This document shows, in pieces, positions 1 through 8,058 of a DNA stretch of 64,000 bases (the stretch's first letter is position 1; every line of letters starts with the position of its first letter). The notes beneath the pieces are model-generated. The model was not told where the DNA came from and did not search any database. It saw only the letters and a list, made by a program, of their open reading frames with translations. The stretch comes from CAZWVR01 sp964637235 (lineage in GTDB: Bacteria; Bacteroidota; Bacteroidia; Bacteroidales; S143-33). The translations under genes and the position numbers were made by a program. The stretch spans positions 4,684 through 68,683 of the forward strand of contig CAZWVR010000001.1 of NCBI GenBank assembly GCA_964637235.1, given 5' to 3'.

Positions 1-796
1 TTTTAGCTCTGAACATATTTATAGCTTTGACAACATCGGCGGTAGCTACTTTTTGCGGGGTGGTTACTATAACAGCACCGGTTACAGGTATAGTTTGTAC
101 CATAGTTAGCGGTACGTCGCCAGTTCCGGGAGGTAGGTCAATGATAAAGTAGTCCAGTTCTCCCCAGTCAACGTCGTTAATGAGTTGTTTTATAGCACTT
201 GTAGCCATTGCTCCACGCCAAATTAGAGCATCTTCTGGTTTTACAAAGAAGCCGATAGAAATCATTTTAACTCCGTATTTTTCAATTGGTATGATATAGT
301 CTTTTCCGTCTTTTCGTCTTACGAATGGTCTTTCGTTCATAGTGCCGAGCATTACAGGTACAGAAGGACCGTATACATCGGCGTCAAGTAGTCCTACTTT
401 TAGTCCTTTATTGGCGAGAGCTACTGCGAGGTTTACTGCAACAGTAGATTTACCTACGCCACCTTTGCCAGAAGCGACTGCTATAATATTTTTTACCTCA
501 GCAAGGGGGCGTTGTGCTTGGGAAGTATCTATTTGTACTTTTTGAAAACTTAGTTTTTTGGTTTGGATATTGAGTTTTAATTGGTATCCTTCTTTTGTGT
601 ATTCTTCTAATAATGATTTGACTATTTTTTCCAGAGAATTTTTTAGGATTGATGTTTTTTTATCCAGTTCTATATCTATTTCTATTGTTTTATCTTTTAT
701 GGCGATAGCTTTTGTAACATCGGCGATTGTTTTACCACTTTCCGGTAGCATAACTTCGCCGAACTTCCTGAAAATGTCATCTTTTTTTATTTCCAT
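1..796 (-). CDS. mrp: Mrp/ApbC family iron-sulfur cluster carrier P-loop ATPase (C-terminus outside window)
   Basis: Reading the minus strand from an ATG at 796 gives an open frame of 265 codons that runs off the window start. Residues about 8-85 form the N-terminal MIP18/DUF59-type domain. The deviant Walker A GKGGVGKST is at residues 110-118, followed by LLDADVYGPSVP, and later by GFFVKPEDALIWRG and DYFIIDLPPGTGDVPLT, all hallmarks of the Mrp/ApbC/NBP35 ATPases. Family members are cytoplasmic and bind and transfer Fe-S clusters; the CxxC near the C-terminus would lie beyond position 1 and cannot be checked. The family is usually about 360 residues, so roughly 100 are missing. A CAAAGATA (TATCTTTG on the minus strand) at 833-840 could be its -7 box, but no -33 TTG sits at the right distance. 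Confidence 0.95.
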   Translation of the reverse strand, partial: MEIKKDDIFRKFGEVMLPESGKTIADVTKAIAIKDKTIEIDIELDKKTSILKNSLEKIVKSLLEEYTKEGYQLKLNIQTKKLSFQKVQIDTSQAQRPLAEVKNIIAVASGKGGVGKSTVAVNLAVALANKGLKVGLLDADVYGPSVPVMLGTMNERPFVRRKDGKDYIIPIEKYGVKMISIGFFVKPEDALIWRGAMATSAIKQLINDVDWGELDYFIIDLPPGTGDVPLTMVQTIPVTGAVIVTTPQKVATADVVKAINMFRAK

Positions 797-944
797 GATT
801 ATTATTTTTATTTAGTTTAAATAAATGCAGGGCAAAGATAAAAAATATCATTGATAAGTAAAATCTTTTTTTTAAATAAAATAGCATAAAAAATCCTTCC
901 TATTGTTTAGGCTATGAGGAATATGGGCAAATTTAAATTTATAG

Positions 945-2006
945 TTATTTAAGACCTATTCTTTTCTTGAAGTTTTCTGTTAAATAGTCCCGAAGTTCGT
1001 CAAGAGTAAAATCCGCTTCAAAAGGACCTGCTGCAAAAGGTCCAATTGTATAGATATTATAAATAAAAAAGAATGATGTATCTGAAAATCCCCACGTATC
1101 AGCAAATGGAATGTTATCTTTTGTTATTGTTTCATCCATTCCTTCTCCTTGTTCGCTATTTTTCAGTTTAGGGTAAATTTTTTCTCTTAATAATGTTCTT
1201 TGACTAACAGCAAAGACATCTTCGTATGTAATTTGTGAGCCTTTTAATAAATCAAAGATATAACATTCTTCTCCATTAATGCCGTGAGCTCCACCATAAT
1301 ACCCATCAGTAAAGATATGTATAACAAGAATACAATTTTTATTATACACTATTGACGAATGTATTTCTACATTAATGTTAAATAACATATCAGGATTATC
1401 TTTGTCAAATTCAACAAATTTTTGAGCAGTGGTTTTTATTTTTTGTTCAAAAGTCCCTTCTTCTGGTAATCCTAATGCTATTTTTATAATAGTATCCTCA
1501 AAATTCTTTATAGGTGTAGCCACAGGATAATCTCCTTCAAAGCTATACCAAGCTTTATATCCTTTATAAGTATTTTCAAGGTAATATTGATAAGTTTTAA
1601 CCAAGGCACAATTTTCATTGGTAAAATTCAATGCGAAAGGGAAAGATTTTCCTGTTTGTGGGTTTGTCCAAGTACCTTTTATACCTTTGTTATCCACTAT
1701 GCCGTCAAAGTGGTCATAACTTTTTCCTTTGTATTGACCATCAATAATTACTGTAAGTCCGTTTTGGTATCCTTTCAGGTCAATATATTCTCCCACTTTG
1801 TCGTAGTACATAGTCCCTGTAATTTGTCCCTGTGAAACGGTTATATCCATAGTTATGGCATACTTATTATTGATAAAACCTTTTAGGTGGTAGAAACCAT
1901 TTAAAACGTAGGCATTAGGCGAATCTTTTTTATTATTAGCATAAATAAATTGAGTTGAAAAGAATAAAATAAAAAATACAGCGAAAAGAGAACCTTTTGC
2001 TTTCAT
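945..2006 (-). CDS. Secreted DUF3298 (RsiV-like C-terminal domain) protein
   Basis: A 353-residue protein with an N-terminal signal peptide (residues 1-23, ending before NNKKDS). Residues 30-130 contain short glycine-rich beta repeats (GTMYYDKVGEYIDLKGY, GTWTNPQTGKSFPF) that look like a small beta domain. Residues 140-350 resemble the DUF4163/DUF3298 pair known from RsiV: the GGAHG motif is at 238-242, then FDLLKGSQITYEDVF, and near the end IGPFAAGPFEADFTLDEL. The DUF3298 fold is known to bind lysozyme in RsiV, but most Bacteroidota members have no known function. It is probably periplasmic. A TACATTTG-like -7 box (2057-2064, minus strand) lies upstream, without a clear -33 element. Function unknown; family assignment fairly secure. 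Confidence 0.75.
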   Translation of the reverse strand: MKAKGSLFAVFFILFFSTQFIYANNKKDSPNAYVLNGFYHLKGFINNKYAITMDITVSQGQITGTMYYDKVGEYIDLKGYQNGLTVIIDGQYKGKSYDHFDGIVDNKGIKGTWTNPQTGKSFPFALNFTNENCALVKTYQYYLENTYKGYKAWYSFEGDYPVATPIKNFEDTIIKIALGLPEEGTFEQKIKTTAQKFVEFDKDNPDMLFNINVEIHSSIVYNKNCILVIHIFTDGYYGGAHGINGEECYIFDLLKGSQITYEDVFAVSQRTLLREKIYPKLKNSEQGEGMDETITKDNIPFADTWGFSDTSFFFIYNIYTIGPFAAGPFEADFTLDELRDYLTENFKKRIGLK

Positions 2007-2079
2007 TTTTTTATCAAAATTAGGATTAGCATTTTTTCTTATAAAGAAAAATTTGACAAATGTATTTTTATAGAAAATA

Positions 2080-2114
2080 AAAAAGGGACTGCCTTTTTTG
2101 GACAGCCCCTTTTT
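2080..2114 (-). terminator. Rho-independent terminator of the T9SS cargo gene
   Basis: A nearly complete inverted repeat (2080-2093 with 2100-2114) has a GGGCTGTCC/GGCAGTCCC core flanked by A and T runs. On the minus strand it lies just past the stop of the 1097-residue cargo gene and is followed by a T run, as expected of an intrinsic terminator. One mismatch and one bulge interrupt the stem. Confidence 0.75.
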
Positions 2115-2135
2115 CTTTGATAATCAGTTAAATAA

Positions 2136-5100
2136 TTAGTCAATCATAAATTTGAGCGAGTAATCTATTCCATCTGTTGCGGACAAGTGCAGGATATAAA
2201 TACCAGAAGGTTGAGATTGCAGGTCTATTGGAATGGCGTTGTATCCTTCAATATGCCAATTATATTTAGTAAATACTTTTTGTCCTAAGGAGTTATAAAT
2301 TTCAATATTTATAATGTCTGGTTTTCCAGTGATTAAAGATATTTTGAAAAATCCGTCATTGGGATTTGGATATAGGTTCAAACCTATTTGATTTTGTTGT
2401 ACATAAGTACCTTCAAAGAGGTTTATAGCGAGAGAGTCTCCGTACTGGCTTTCTCCACAATCGTTTATAGCTTTAACTTTTAGATATACAGTGCCAGTAT
2501 AATGGGAATTAAATGTTACGTAAGCAGTATCTGTTGTACCTACTGCAACACCTACTGTATCTGGGCTTAATGTCCATTGATAACTTGTTGCGTCTGGTGT
2601 TGGTATAGGTAGATAATATTTTAGAGCATTAGTATGGTTTCCGACATTTACAGAACCAGTTGGAGCTACCGGAGCCTCAGGCACGTTGTGTACATAAACA
2701 GTAGTAGTACCTTGAACAGAACCATTATCGTCTGATACTGTGAGAGTATAAGTAGTTGTTTGTGATGGGCTTACAGTAGGATTAATATCTGTGGATGTGA
2801 AGCCATCGTCTCCTGACCAAGATACAGTATAGTTTCCTGAGCCACCGGATATGTTAGCATATAAAGTTGTACTTTCGCCATTGCAGATATTTTGAGGGAC
2901 TGCTACTGGGTCAACTGCCAGAGGTAATGATGAATTTACAGTAAGGGCTACTGGCACCGTTAGGGTGTCAATATTTTCAGCATTACTGTAAAAATTCAAA
3001 TTCGCATAATAAGTTCCGTCTGTAAGGTTTGTAGAGTTGAAAGTAACACTAACAGTTTTAGATTCTCCGGGAGCAATAGTATCTATGCGAGGTGATACTG
3101 CCAACCAAGAATTTATAACAACAGTATAATCTTCAACTTCTCCGTAAGTTGTAGAGCCACAAGGACTTCCACAATCACTTCCTGAATATTTTAGTCTAAT
3201 ACGCATTCTGGTAGCACCAGCGGAAGCGTCGTCAGGAATAGTGATGTTGTAAGTTGTTTCGTTATTTCCATTACTTACGTCGCAGACTACATTTTCGCCA
3301 GGGTCGTCAAAGTCGCCATCTTGATTGAAGTCTATCCAAACCCCCCAGTCATCAGAGGAATAAGGATTTCCATTTTGGACTGTTAGCTGATAAGTTTCGC
3401 CAGCATTAACTTCTGTGGACATAGAAGTATAATCACTATATTGATCAGAGCCTGTTCCAGTGTTGTTTATGTCTCCAAAAATAACTCCGCTAATATATTC
3501 ATCGCCACCACCAGAAGCAGCACAATAATCTTTTGGTGTGTTGTATTTAGAAGTTATTTCTGTTTTTAGGTTATAATAAAGAGGAAGTCGTCCGTTGTTT
3601 CTAATTGTCAAAAATTTAGTTGATGTCTGATTTGGAGCCAAAGTATCGGTTAAATGTGATGGTGAAATAGAGATAAGGGCTTCACCCCATAGAACATAAG
3701 CTTTTGCAGTGACGGATAAGCCTGTTGTATGTCTTGCGGCTACTTCATATTTATGTTGTCCGAAAGAAGGTAAAAAGTCGCTATAAGTTGTATCGGTGGT
3801 TGTGCCTATTGAGTCTCCATCTCTATATAGGACAAAATATTGCAATGTAGTAGAAGTATCTAAATAAGTCCAATGTAAAGCAGTTTCGCCAGTTTCGTCG
3901 TTTATAATGTTAGCGTATAATTTAATAGGTCTTTCCAAAGTATTAACTACAAACGGAGAGCAGTAAGCTTTTACTACACCTGAACGGTTATCGCTCCAAA
4001 CAGGGTATGCAACACCGTTTAAAATATCTATACCGATATAATCGCCGAAATATCCTCCTGCTAATCCAGATATAGGAGCAGGAGTGAAAGATACATCAGA
4101 AATTCTAAAATCTTCCCAACTATCGCCGTTATCAAGTGATACAGCTGCCCAAACTTCCATATCGTCGCCAGAAGTGTTTCTATTATCCCAGAATATAACT
4201 ACTATAGCTCCGGAGGTTGGGTCAACGGCTATCCAAGGAAACAAGGCGTGTTTACCATCTTCCATTGGTCCTTGATTTACTCTAATGGGAGAGCTCCAAG
4301 TATCACCTCCGTCATCGGATTTTATCATATAAATGCTCCAATTAGATCCTGAATTTGTGCCGGGTACACCTACGTTAGCCCAGACGACGTAAATAGTCCC
4401 GTCGGGTCCTACGTCCATAACTGGGAAACTGTTCATTCTGATACCACCAGGTCCATTTTCTTGGCGAATGCCTTTTATGTTGTCAATGATTCTTGTTGCA
4501 GCTTGCCAAGTTTGCCCACCGTCAGTAGATTTAGCAAAACCTATGGCAGTCTCTGGCTGAGGCCAGCCGTCATATATAGCCCAGACAGCATAAACATTGC
4601 CATCAGCGTCTGTGGCAAGGTTTACGCCTTGGTCGTGACTACCAGAATTAACTGCACTACTTATATCTATTGGACTGCTCCAATTTTGTCCTTGGTCTGT
4701 GGAATAGCTAACTAATATGTCATTAGAGCTATTTAAGTCTGACCAAGCAGAATAAACTCTACCTGCATATGGACTTGAGGGGCTATTATCTACCCAAAGG
4801 TGGTTTTTGTCTTGCGAGTCTTGAACATAAAAATTAACAGAAGTCCAAGTTTGCCCATTGTCGTAGGAATGAGCAACTCCTTGTCCCCAGTTAGTTACAA
4901 TGTATCCGATATACATATTTCCGTCAAGGTCTATGCCAGTAGCGGGGTCTCCCCAGTTATTATGACCTGCAAATTCGTGATTACCAGACCAAGTTTCTGA
5001 TGCGTCGTCGGTCATATAATAGCTTGTTCCATAGAGAGTGTTTACAGTGCTACCGTTCCAGTCAGTGGAGTTATTAGAATTCAATACGTGAGAATTATCG

Positions 5101-5429
5101 TTAGGGTCTATGAAAATAGAGTTTTCCGATTGGGTATTATCTGTTTCTGCGTCAATGATTATGTCTGGGGAATCTTCGTAGCGGACGGCTTTGGACTTAA
5201 TTTTTGAACCTTTATAGACGCCGAGTTTTATATGTTTTGGTGTCTTATTGAATGGAATAATACCTTTTTGAGCCAAATCTAACCAATAAGCATAGTTATC
5301 AATGGCAGTGTTGATAATGTGAATTTTGCCATCTTTACCTTTGATTGCTTGCCATACTGAATGATTTTTTTGGCCATAGAGCAATCCAGAAATAAAAAGA
5401 ACCATTAAGAAAATTATAACTCTTCGCAT
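2136..5429 (-). CDS. Secreted Asp-box (BNR/sialidase-like propeller) protein with GEVED domain and T9SS type A sorting domain
   Basis: A 1097-residue secreted protein with a signal peptide at residues 1-19. Five Asp-box motifs of the form S-x-D-x-G-x-T/S-W (SYDNGQTW, STDQGQNW, STDGGQTW, SDDGGDTW, SLDNGDSW) lie between about residues 185 and 445, indicating a sialidase-type beta-propeller. No sialidase catalytic set is recognisable, so enzymatic activity is not claimed. A fibronectin-like segment (about 500-580) follows, then a GEVED domain (about 640-780, ending GEVEDY), an Ig/PKD-like region (about 870-1010), and a C-terminal domain of about 75 residues beginning NLYPNPNDG with SGIYILHL. That last domain is the T9SS type A sorting signal, so the protein should be exported by the machinery encoded at 18.9-33 kb and anchored or released at the surface. 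It has its own terminator and looks monocistronic. Confidence 0.88.
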   Translation of the reverse strand: MRRVIIFLMVLFISGLLYGQKNHSVWQAIKGKDGKIHIINTAIDNYAYWLDLAQKGIIPFNKTPKHIKLGVYKGSKIKSKAVRYEDSPDIIIDAETDNTQSENSIFIDPNDNSHVLNSNNSTDWNGSTVNTLYGTSYYMTDDASETWSGNHEFAGHNNWGDPATGIDLDGNMYIGYIVTNWGQGVAHSYDNGQTWTSVNFYVQDSQDKNHLWVDNSPSSPYAGRVYSAWSDLNSSNDILVSYSTDQGQNWSSPIDISSAVNSGSHDQGVNLATDADGNVYAVWAIYDGWPQPETAIGFAKSTDGGQTWQAATRIIDNIKGIRQENGPGGIRMNSFPVMDVGPDGTIYVVWANVGVPGTNSGSNWSIYMIKSDDGGDTWSSPIRVNQGPMEDGKHALFPWIAVDPTSGAIVVIFWDNRNTSGDDMEVWAAVSLDNGDSWEDFRISDVSFTPAPISGLAGGYFGDYIGIDILNGVAYPVWSDNRSGVVKAYCSPFVVNTLERPIKLYANIINDETGETALHWTYLDTSTTLQYFVLYRDGDSIGTTTDTTYSDFLPSFGQHKYEVAARHTTGLSVTAKAYVLWGEALISISPSHLTDTLAPNQTSTKFLTIRNNGRLPLYYNLKTEITSKYNTPKDYCAASGGGDEYISGVIFGDINNTGTGSDQYSDYTSMSTEVNAGETYQLTVQNGNPYSSDDWGVWIDFNQDGDFDDPGENVVCDVSNGNNETTYNITIPDDASAGATRMRIRLKYSGSDCGSPCGSTTYGEVEDYTVVINSWLAVSPRIDTIAPGESKTVSVTFNSTNLTDGTYYANLNFYSNAENIDTLTVPVALTVNSSLPLAVDPVAVPQNICNGESTTLYANISGGSGNYTVSWSGDDGFTSTDINPTVSPSQTTTYTLTVSDDNGSVQGTTTVYVHNVPEAPVAPTGSVNVGNHTNALKYYLPIPTPDATSYQWTLSPDTVGVAVGTTDTAYVTFNSHYTGTVYLKVKAINDCGESQYGDSLAINLFEGTYVQQNQIGLNLYPNPNDGFFKISLITGKPDIINIEIYNSLGQKVFTKYNWHIEGYNAIPIDLQSQPSGIYILHLSATDGIDYSLKFMID

Positions 5430-5559
5430 AAAAATAGTTTTGATAGTTTTTACTTTTTTTTAAGAGAATAATATTTGAAAAAGTTGCTTTTAAAATTAAA
5501 ATTTGTTTTATAGAGAAGAGAAGTCAAATTTGTAATATGTAATGCGAGAGTTCAAATTG

Positions 5560-5841
5560 CTATAGTTTGAAATTGTTAATACAAAGTTTACCATTTGGTT
5601 TTAGCACACGTTCGCACTCCTGCCAAACTTTTAATAGTTCGTTTATAAATGTATGATAATCTGAAATATCGCCTAGTTGTCCTGAGACTTTTTCAGAATG
5701 AGACTTTGTTTGATAGCCATCTTTGGAATAGTCTTTAATATTGAAATATGGCGGAGAAGTAATTATCAAATCAATGGAATTATCTGGTATCTCCGCCATA
5801 TTACGAGCGTCTTTGTAAAAGACCTTATTTATGAAGTCCAT
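5560..5841 (-). pseudogene. Truncated N4/N6-type DNA methyltransferase (N-terminal remnant)
   Basis: A 93-residue frame matches only the N-terminal third of a beta-class site-specific DNA methyltransferase: DARNMAEIPDNSIDLIITSP followed by PY gives the catalytic S-P-P-Y at residues 29-32, then GQLGDISDYHTFINELLKVW and ECERVLKPNGKLCIN. In intact relatives the protein continues after CIN into the target-recognition region and a C-terminal FxGxG SAM-binding motif. Here homology stops within a few residues at a TAG, and none of the three downstream frames to 5430 restores it. I therefore read it as a 3'-deleted remnant without methylase activity. It sits 33 bases downstream of the SPFH gene on the same strand. 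No cognate endonuclease is adjacent. Confidence 0.72.
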
Positions 5842-5874
5842 AGAATTTTTTATAAAAATAGTAAAAAAATCAAT

Positions 5875-6702
5875 TTATTGGGAAAGCATTATAGGTAATC
5901 CATTTTTCGAATTTCCGATTATAATAATTTTAGCGTTTTGAGATTTAGCTAATTCCAATGTTGCTTGTATTCCTTCATAAGTTAGGACTTTGTCTGTCAT
6001 TGAGGCATTGATTATTTGGTTATATTTAGCAATTCCTTCTGCTTGAATAATTTTTCGTTGTTTTTCTTTTTGTTCTTTTTGTAGTACATAGTCATAAGCG
6101 AGAGCTTCTTGTTGTTTTGTTAGTTTATCCTCAATAGCTTTTTTGAGTTCATTAGGTATTTCTATGGAACGTATTAGAAGTGCAGTCATTTTTATGTAAT
6201 TTTTTTCGAGGACAGAGTCAGTTTCTTCAATGATTCTACGTTCCACCTCTTGTCTTTTCAGAGAATATATTTCTTCTGCTGTGTATTGCCCCATTATTCG
6301 TCTAACAGCCGAACGCACTTCTGGTATAACAAGTTTTTGGACGTAATTTTTGCCGAATTGTTCATGAATATAGCCTATTTTTGAAAATATTGGATAGAAG
6401 CGCACAGTGACTTCTACATTTATAGTTAGTCCGTTTTTATCCAGTACATCTAAGTTTCCATATTCATTGTTAGATTGTTTATTGAATGAAATAGTTTGTT
6501 CTCTTACATCATAGATATAGATTTGATTCCATGGTGCTATAAAATGTATTCCCTCTGATAGTACGTGTTTTTTATCTAAACCGGATAATGGTCTAAATAT
6601 AACAGCTTTCTCGCCCGGATGGATAATGACAATAGAGTTAATTAAAATAAAAAGCAAAATAATTGCTAAGACTATCAGTGTGATGATAATGCCTCTTTTC
6701 AT
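5875..6702 (-). CDS. Prohibitin/SPFH (band 7) domain membrane protein
   Basis: A 275-residue protein with one N-terminal transmembrane helix (residues about 4-26) and then the SPFH/band-7 domain, with IHPGEKAVIFRPLSG and the expected ISFNKQS, VEVTVRFYP and VRSAVRRIMGQYTAEEIYS segments. A charged, probably coiled-coil segment follows (EDKLTKQQEALAYDYVLQKE), then a short tail with AEGIAKYNQII. Prohibitin-like proteins form large membrane-anchored oligomeric rings that scaffold membrane microdomains or regulate membrane proteases; the particular client here is unknown. It is probably anchored in the inner membrane with the bulk in the periplasm. It follows small lipoprotein and outer-membrane genes on the same strand. 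Confidence 0.9.
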   Translation of the reverse strand: MKRGIIITLIVLAIILLFILINSIVIIHPGEKAVIFRPLSGLDKKHVLSEGIHFIAPWNQIYIYDVREQTISFNKQSNNEYGNLDVLDKNGLTINVEVTVRFYPIFSKIGYIHEQFGKNYVQKLVIPEVRSAVRRIMGQYTAEEIYSLKRQEVERRIIEETDSVLEKNYIKMTALLIRSIEIPNELKKAIEDKLTKQQEALAYDYVLQKEQKEKQRKIIQAEGIAKYNQIINASMTDKVLTYEGIQATLELAKSQNAKIIIIGNSKNGLPIMLSQ

Positions 6703-6763
6703 AGTTTTTTAGGTCTAAAAGTAAACTAAAAGTTTTTTTATACAAAATTCTTTTGATAAGTTT

Positions 6764-7231
6764 TTATTCTTTTTTTTCTAAAAATAAAACGAGTGGTTTT
6801 ACGATTAGTTTTAATTTTATGTATTTTAAATTACTATTGGTATGGATTATAGCCCATTTTTGGGGAGCTTTATTTTTATGCCAAGATATGTATAGAATGC
6901 TGTCTTTTATTTTGTAAAAAAAATGACGATTATTTTCTATTGACGAATCTAATATCTCTCTGATTACGGGGAGATAACTGGTATTTATATCAATCTCTCC
7001 TGCATTATTTTGTTTGAAGTCTAATTGTATTTTTATTAGTCTAATGAAAGTTCCAAACTTATTGATAAAGCTAATGTAAGAGCTATCTTTTCCGAGTTCA
7101 GTGATTAAAGAGTCCATATTTAATAAATACAAGCCACTAAGTTGATTGTTATTTAAGGATTTTTGAGGGGGTTGTTGACATTTAAGTAGTAGAAATAGAG
7201 CAATTAAGAATAAAGGTATAATTTTTTTCAT
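6764..7231 (-). CDS. Small hypothetical lipoprotein
   Basis: A 155-residue protein beginning with a hydrophobic signal sequence and a possible lipobox (LLLKC, Cys18) followed by QQPPQKS, consistent with a lipoprotein anchored in the outer or inner membrane. The rest contains regular alternating hydrophobic beta segments (HFFYKIKDSILYISWHKNK). I recognise no family. It lies between an outer-membrane-like protein and the SPFH gene on the same strand and could share a transcript with them. The lipobox residue at -1 is Lys, which is atypical, so lipidation is uncertain. Confidence 0.6.
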   Translation of the reverse strand: MKKIIPLFLIALFLLLKCQQPPQKSLNNNQLSGLYLLNMDSLITELGKDSSYISFINKFGTFIRLIKIQLDFKQNNAGEIDINTSYLPVIREILDSSIENNRHFFYKIKDSILYISWHKNKAPQKWAIIHTNSNLKYIKLKLIVKPLVLFLEKKE

Positions 7232-7286
7232 ATTTTTTTTTGATAATCAATGCAAAAATCGTGAAAAATTTTTTTAGTAGATATAT

Positions 7287-8048
7287 TTATTTAAAACGAC
7301 TTTTTATTGAGCTTTTGTTCCAAATAAAAACACTTTTTCCGCACGAACTTTTTCCATAATATCCTATATAATAGCGAATACCGATGAATAAATATGTATT
7401 AAGTATATTTAGAGTAGGGTCGTGATATTGGGCTATACGATGAATAAAATAATTACTTGTCAGGTAGAAATTATCGTTTATTAAAGGTTTAAGAGAATAA
7501 TTAAATTGTATTCCGAGATCAATATCTAATATTTGGGACATATATGGTTTAATGCCTGTACGTATTGTAAGGGACGGATACCATCTGGGGAACTGAGAAG
7601 AAATATCTACTGTCTGGAAATCTCCTGTGGGGCTGTATAACATTGTTAATAATCTATGTGTCATATAGACACCAGTATTGATAAAAAGACCAGTGTTTGT
7701 TTGAAGGTCAAAAGTAGCTTTAAAGCCGTAATTTTCGAATATTATCCATTCGTGGATATATTTTAGATTTTTTGTGTTAAAGATTTTTAATCTTTGTGTG
7801 TCGTAATGATATGTTGAGCCTATTGAGATACCTATATTTTGGTTATAAGATAAAGAAAATAATATTGAGCCTGTATGTGAAGGAGAATAAAATTTAAAGG
7901 AGACATTATTATCATTAAGGCTTTCATTATGTATAAAAAAAGAAGTACCACTACCTATGTAAGGAGATATGGAAAACCATATAACGTTTTTTTGAGCCGA
8001 AGCGATTGAAAAACTAAAAATTAGTACAAGTATCGCTATTTTTTTCAT
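7287..8048 (-). CDS. Probable outer-membrane beta-barrel protein of unknown function
   Basis: I place the start at the ATG at 8048 rather than 8081, because MKKIAILVLIFSFSIASAQ is then a clean signal peptide and the overlap with the upstream dehydrogenase gene disappears (its stop ends at 8059). The mature part, about 235 residues, has many short amphipathic strands rich in Tyr, Ser and Asn with glycine turns (SLSYNQNIGISIGSTYHYD, TNTGLFINTGVYM, LFIGIRYYIGYYG), typical of 8-12-strand outer-membrane barrels. No family can be named. The tight spacing after the dehydrogenase gene suggests co-transcription. Confidence 0.6.
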   Translation of the reverse strand: MKKIAILVLIFSFSIASAQKNVIWFSISPYIGSGTSFFIHNESLNDNNVSFKFYSPSHTGSILFSLSYNQNIGISIGSTYHYDTQRLKIFNTKNLKYIHEWIIFENYGFKATFDLQTNTGLFINTGVYMTHRLLTMLYSPTGDFQTVDISSQFPRWYPSLTIRTGIKPYMSQILDIDLGIQFNYSLKPLINDNFYLTSNYFIHRIAQYHDPTLNILNTYLFIGIRYYIGYYGKSSCGKSVFIWNKSSIKSRFK

Positions 8049-8058
8049 TTTTAGCTTT

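Noticed and set aside
342..815. Two plus-strand open frames near the window start
   Set aside because: They lie antisense to the Mrp/ApbC gene, whose translation is continuous and strongly conserved.
833..840. Promoter for the Mrp gene
   Set aside because: A correct -7 box (TATCTTTG) exists but no TTG lies 17-23 bases upstream, so it is not listed as a feature.
5500..5600. CRISPR-like motif near the methyltransferase remnant
   Set aside because: A single near-palindromic stretch; there are no repeated units or spacers.
5698..5898. Plus-strand open frame spanning the methyltransferase remnant
   Set aside because: It is antisense to the remnant and to the end of the SPFH gene, with no recognisable protein features.
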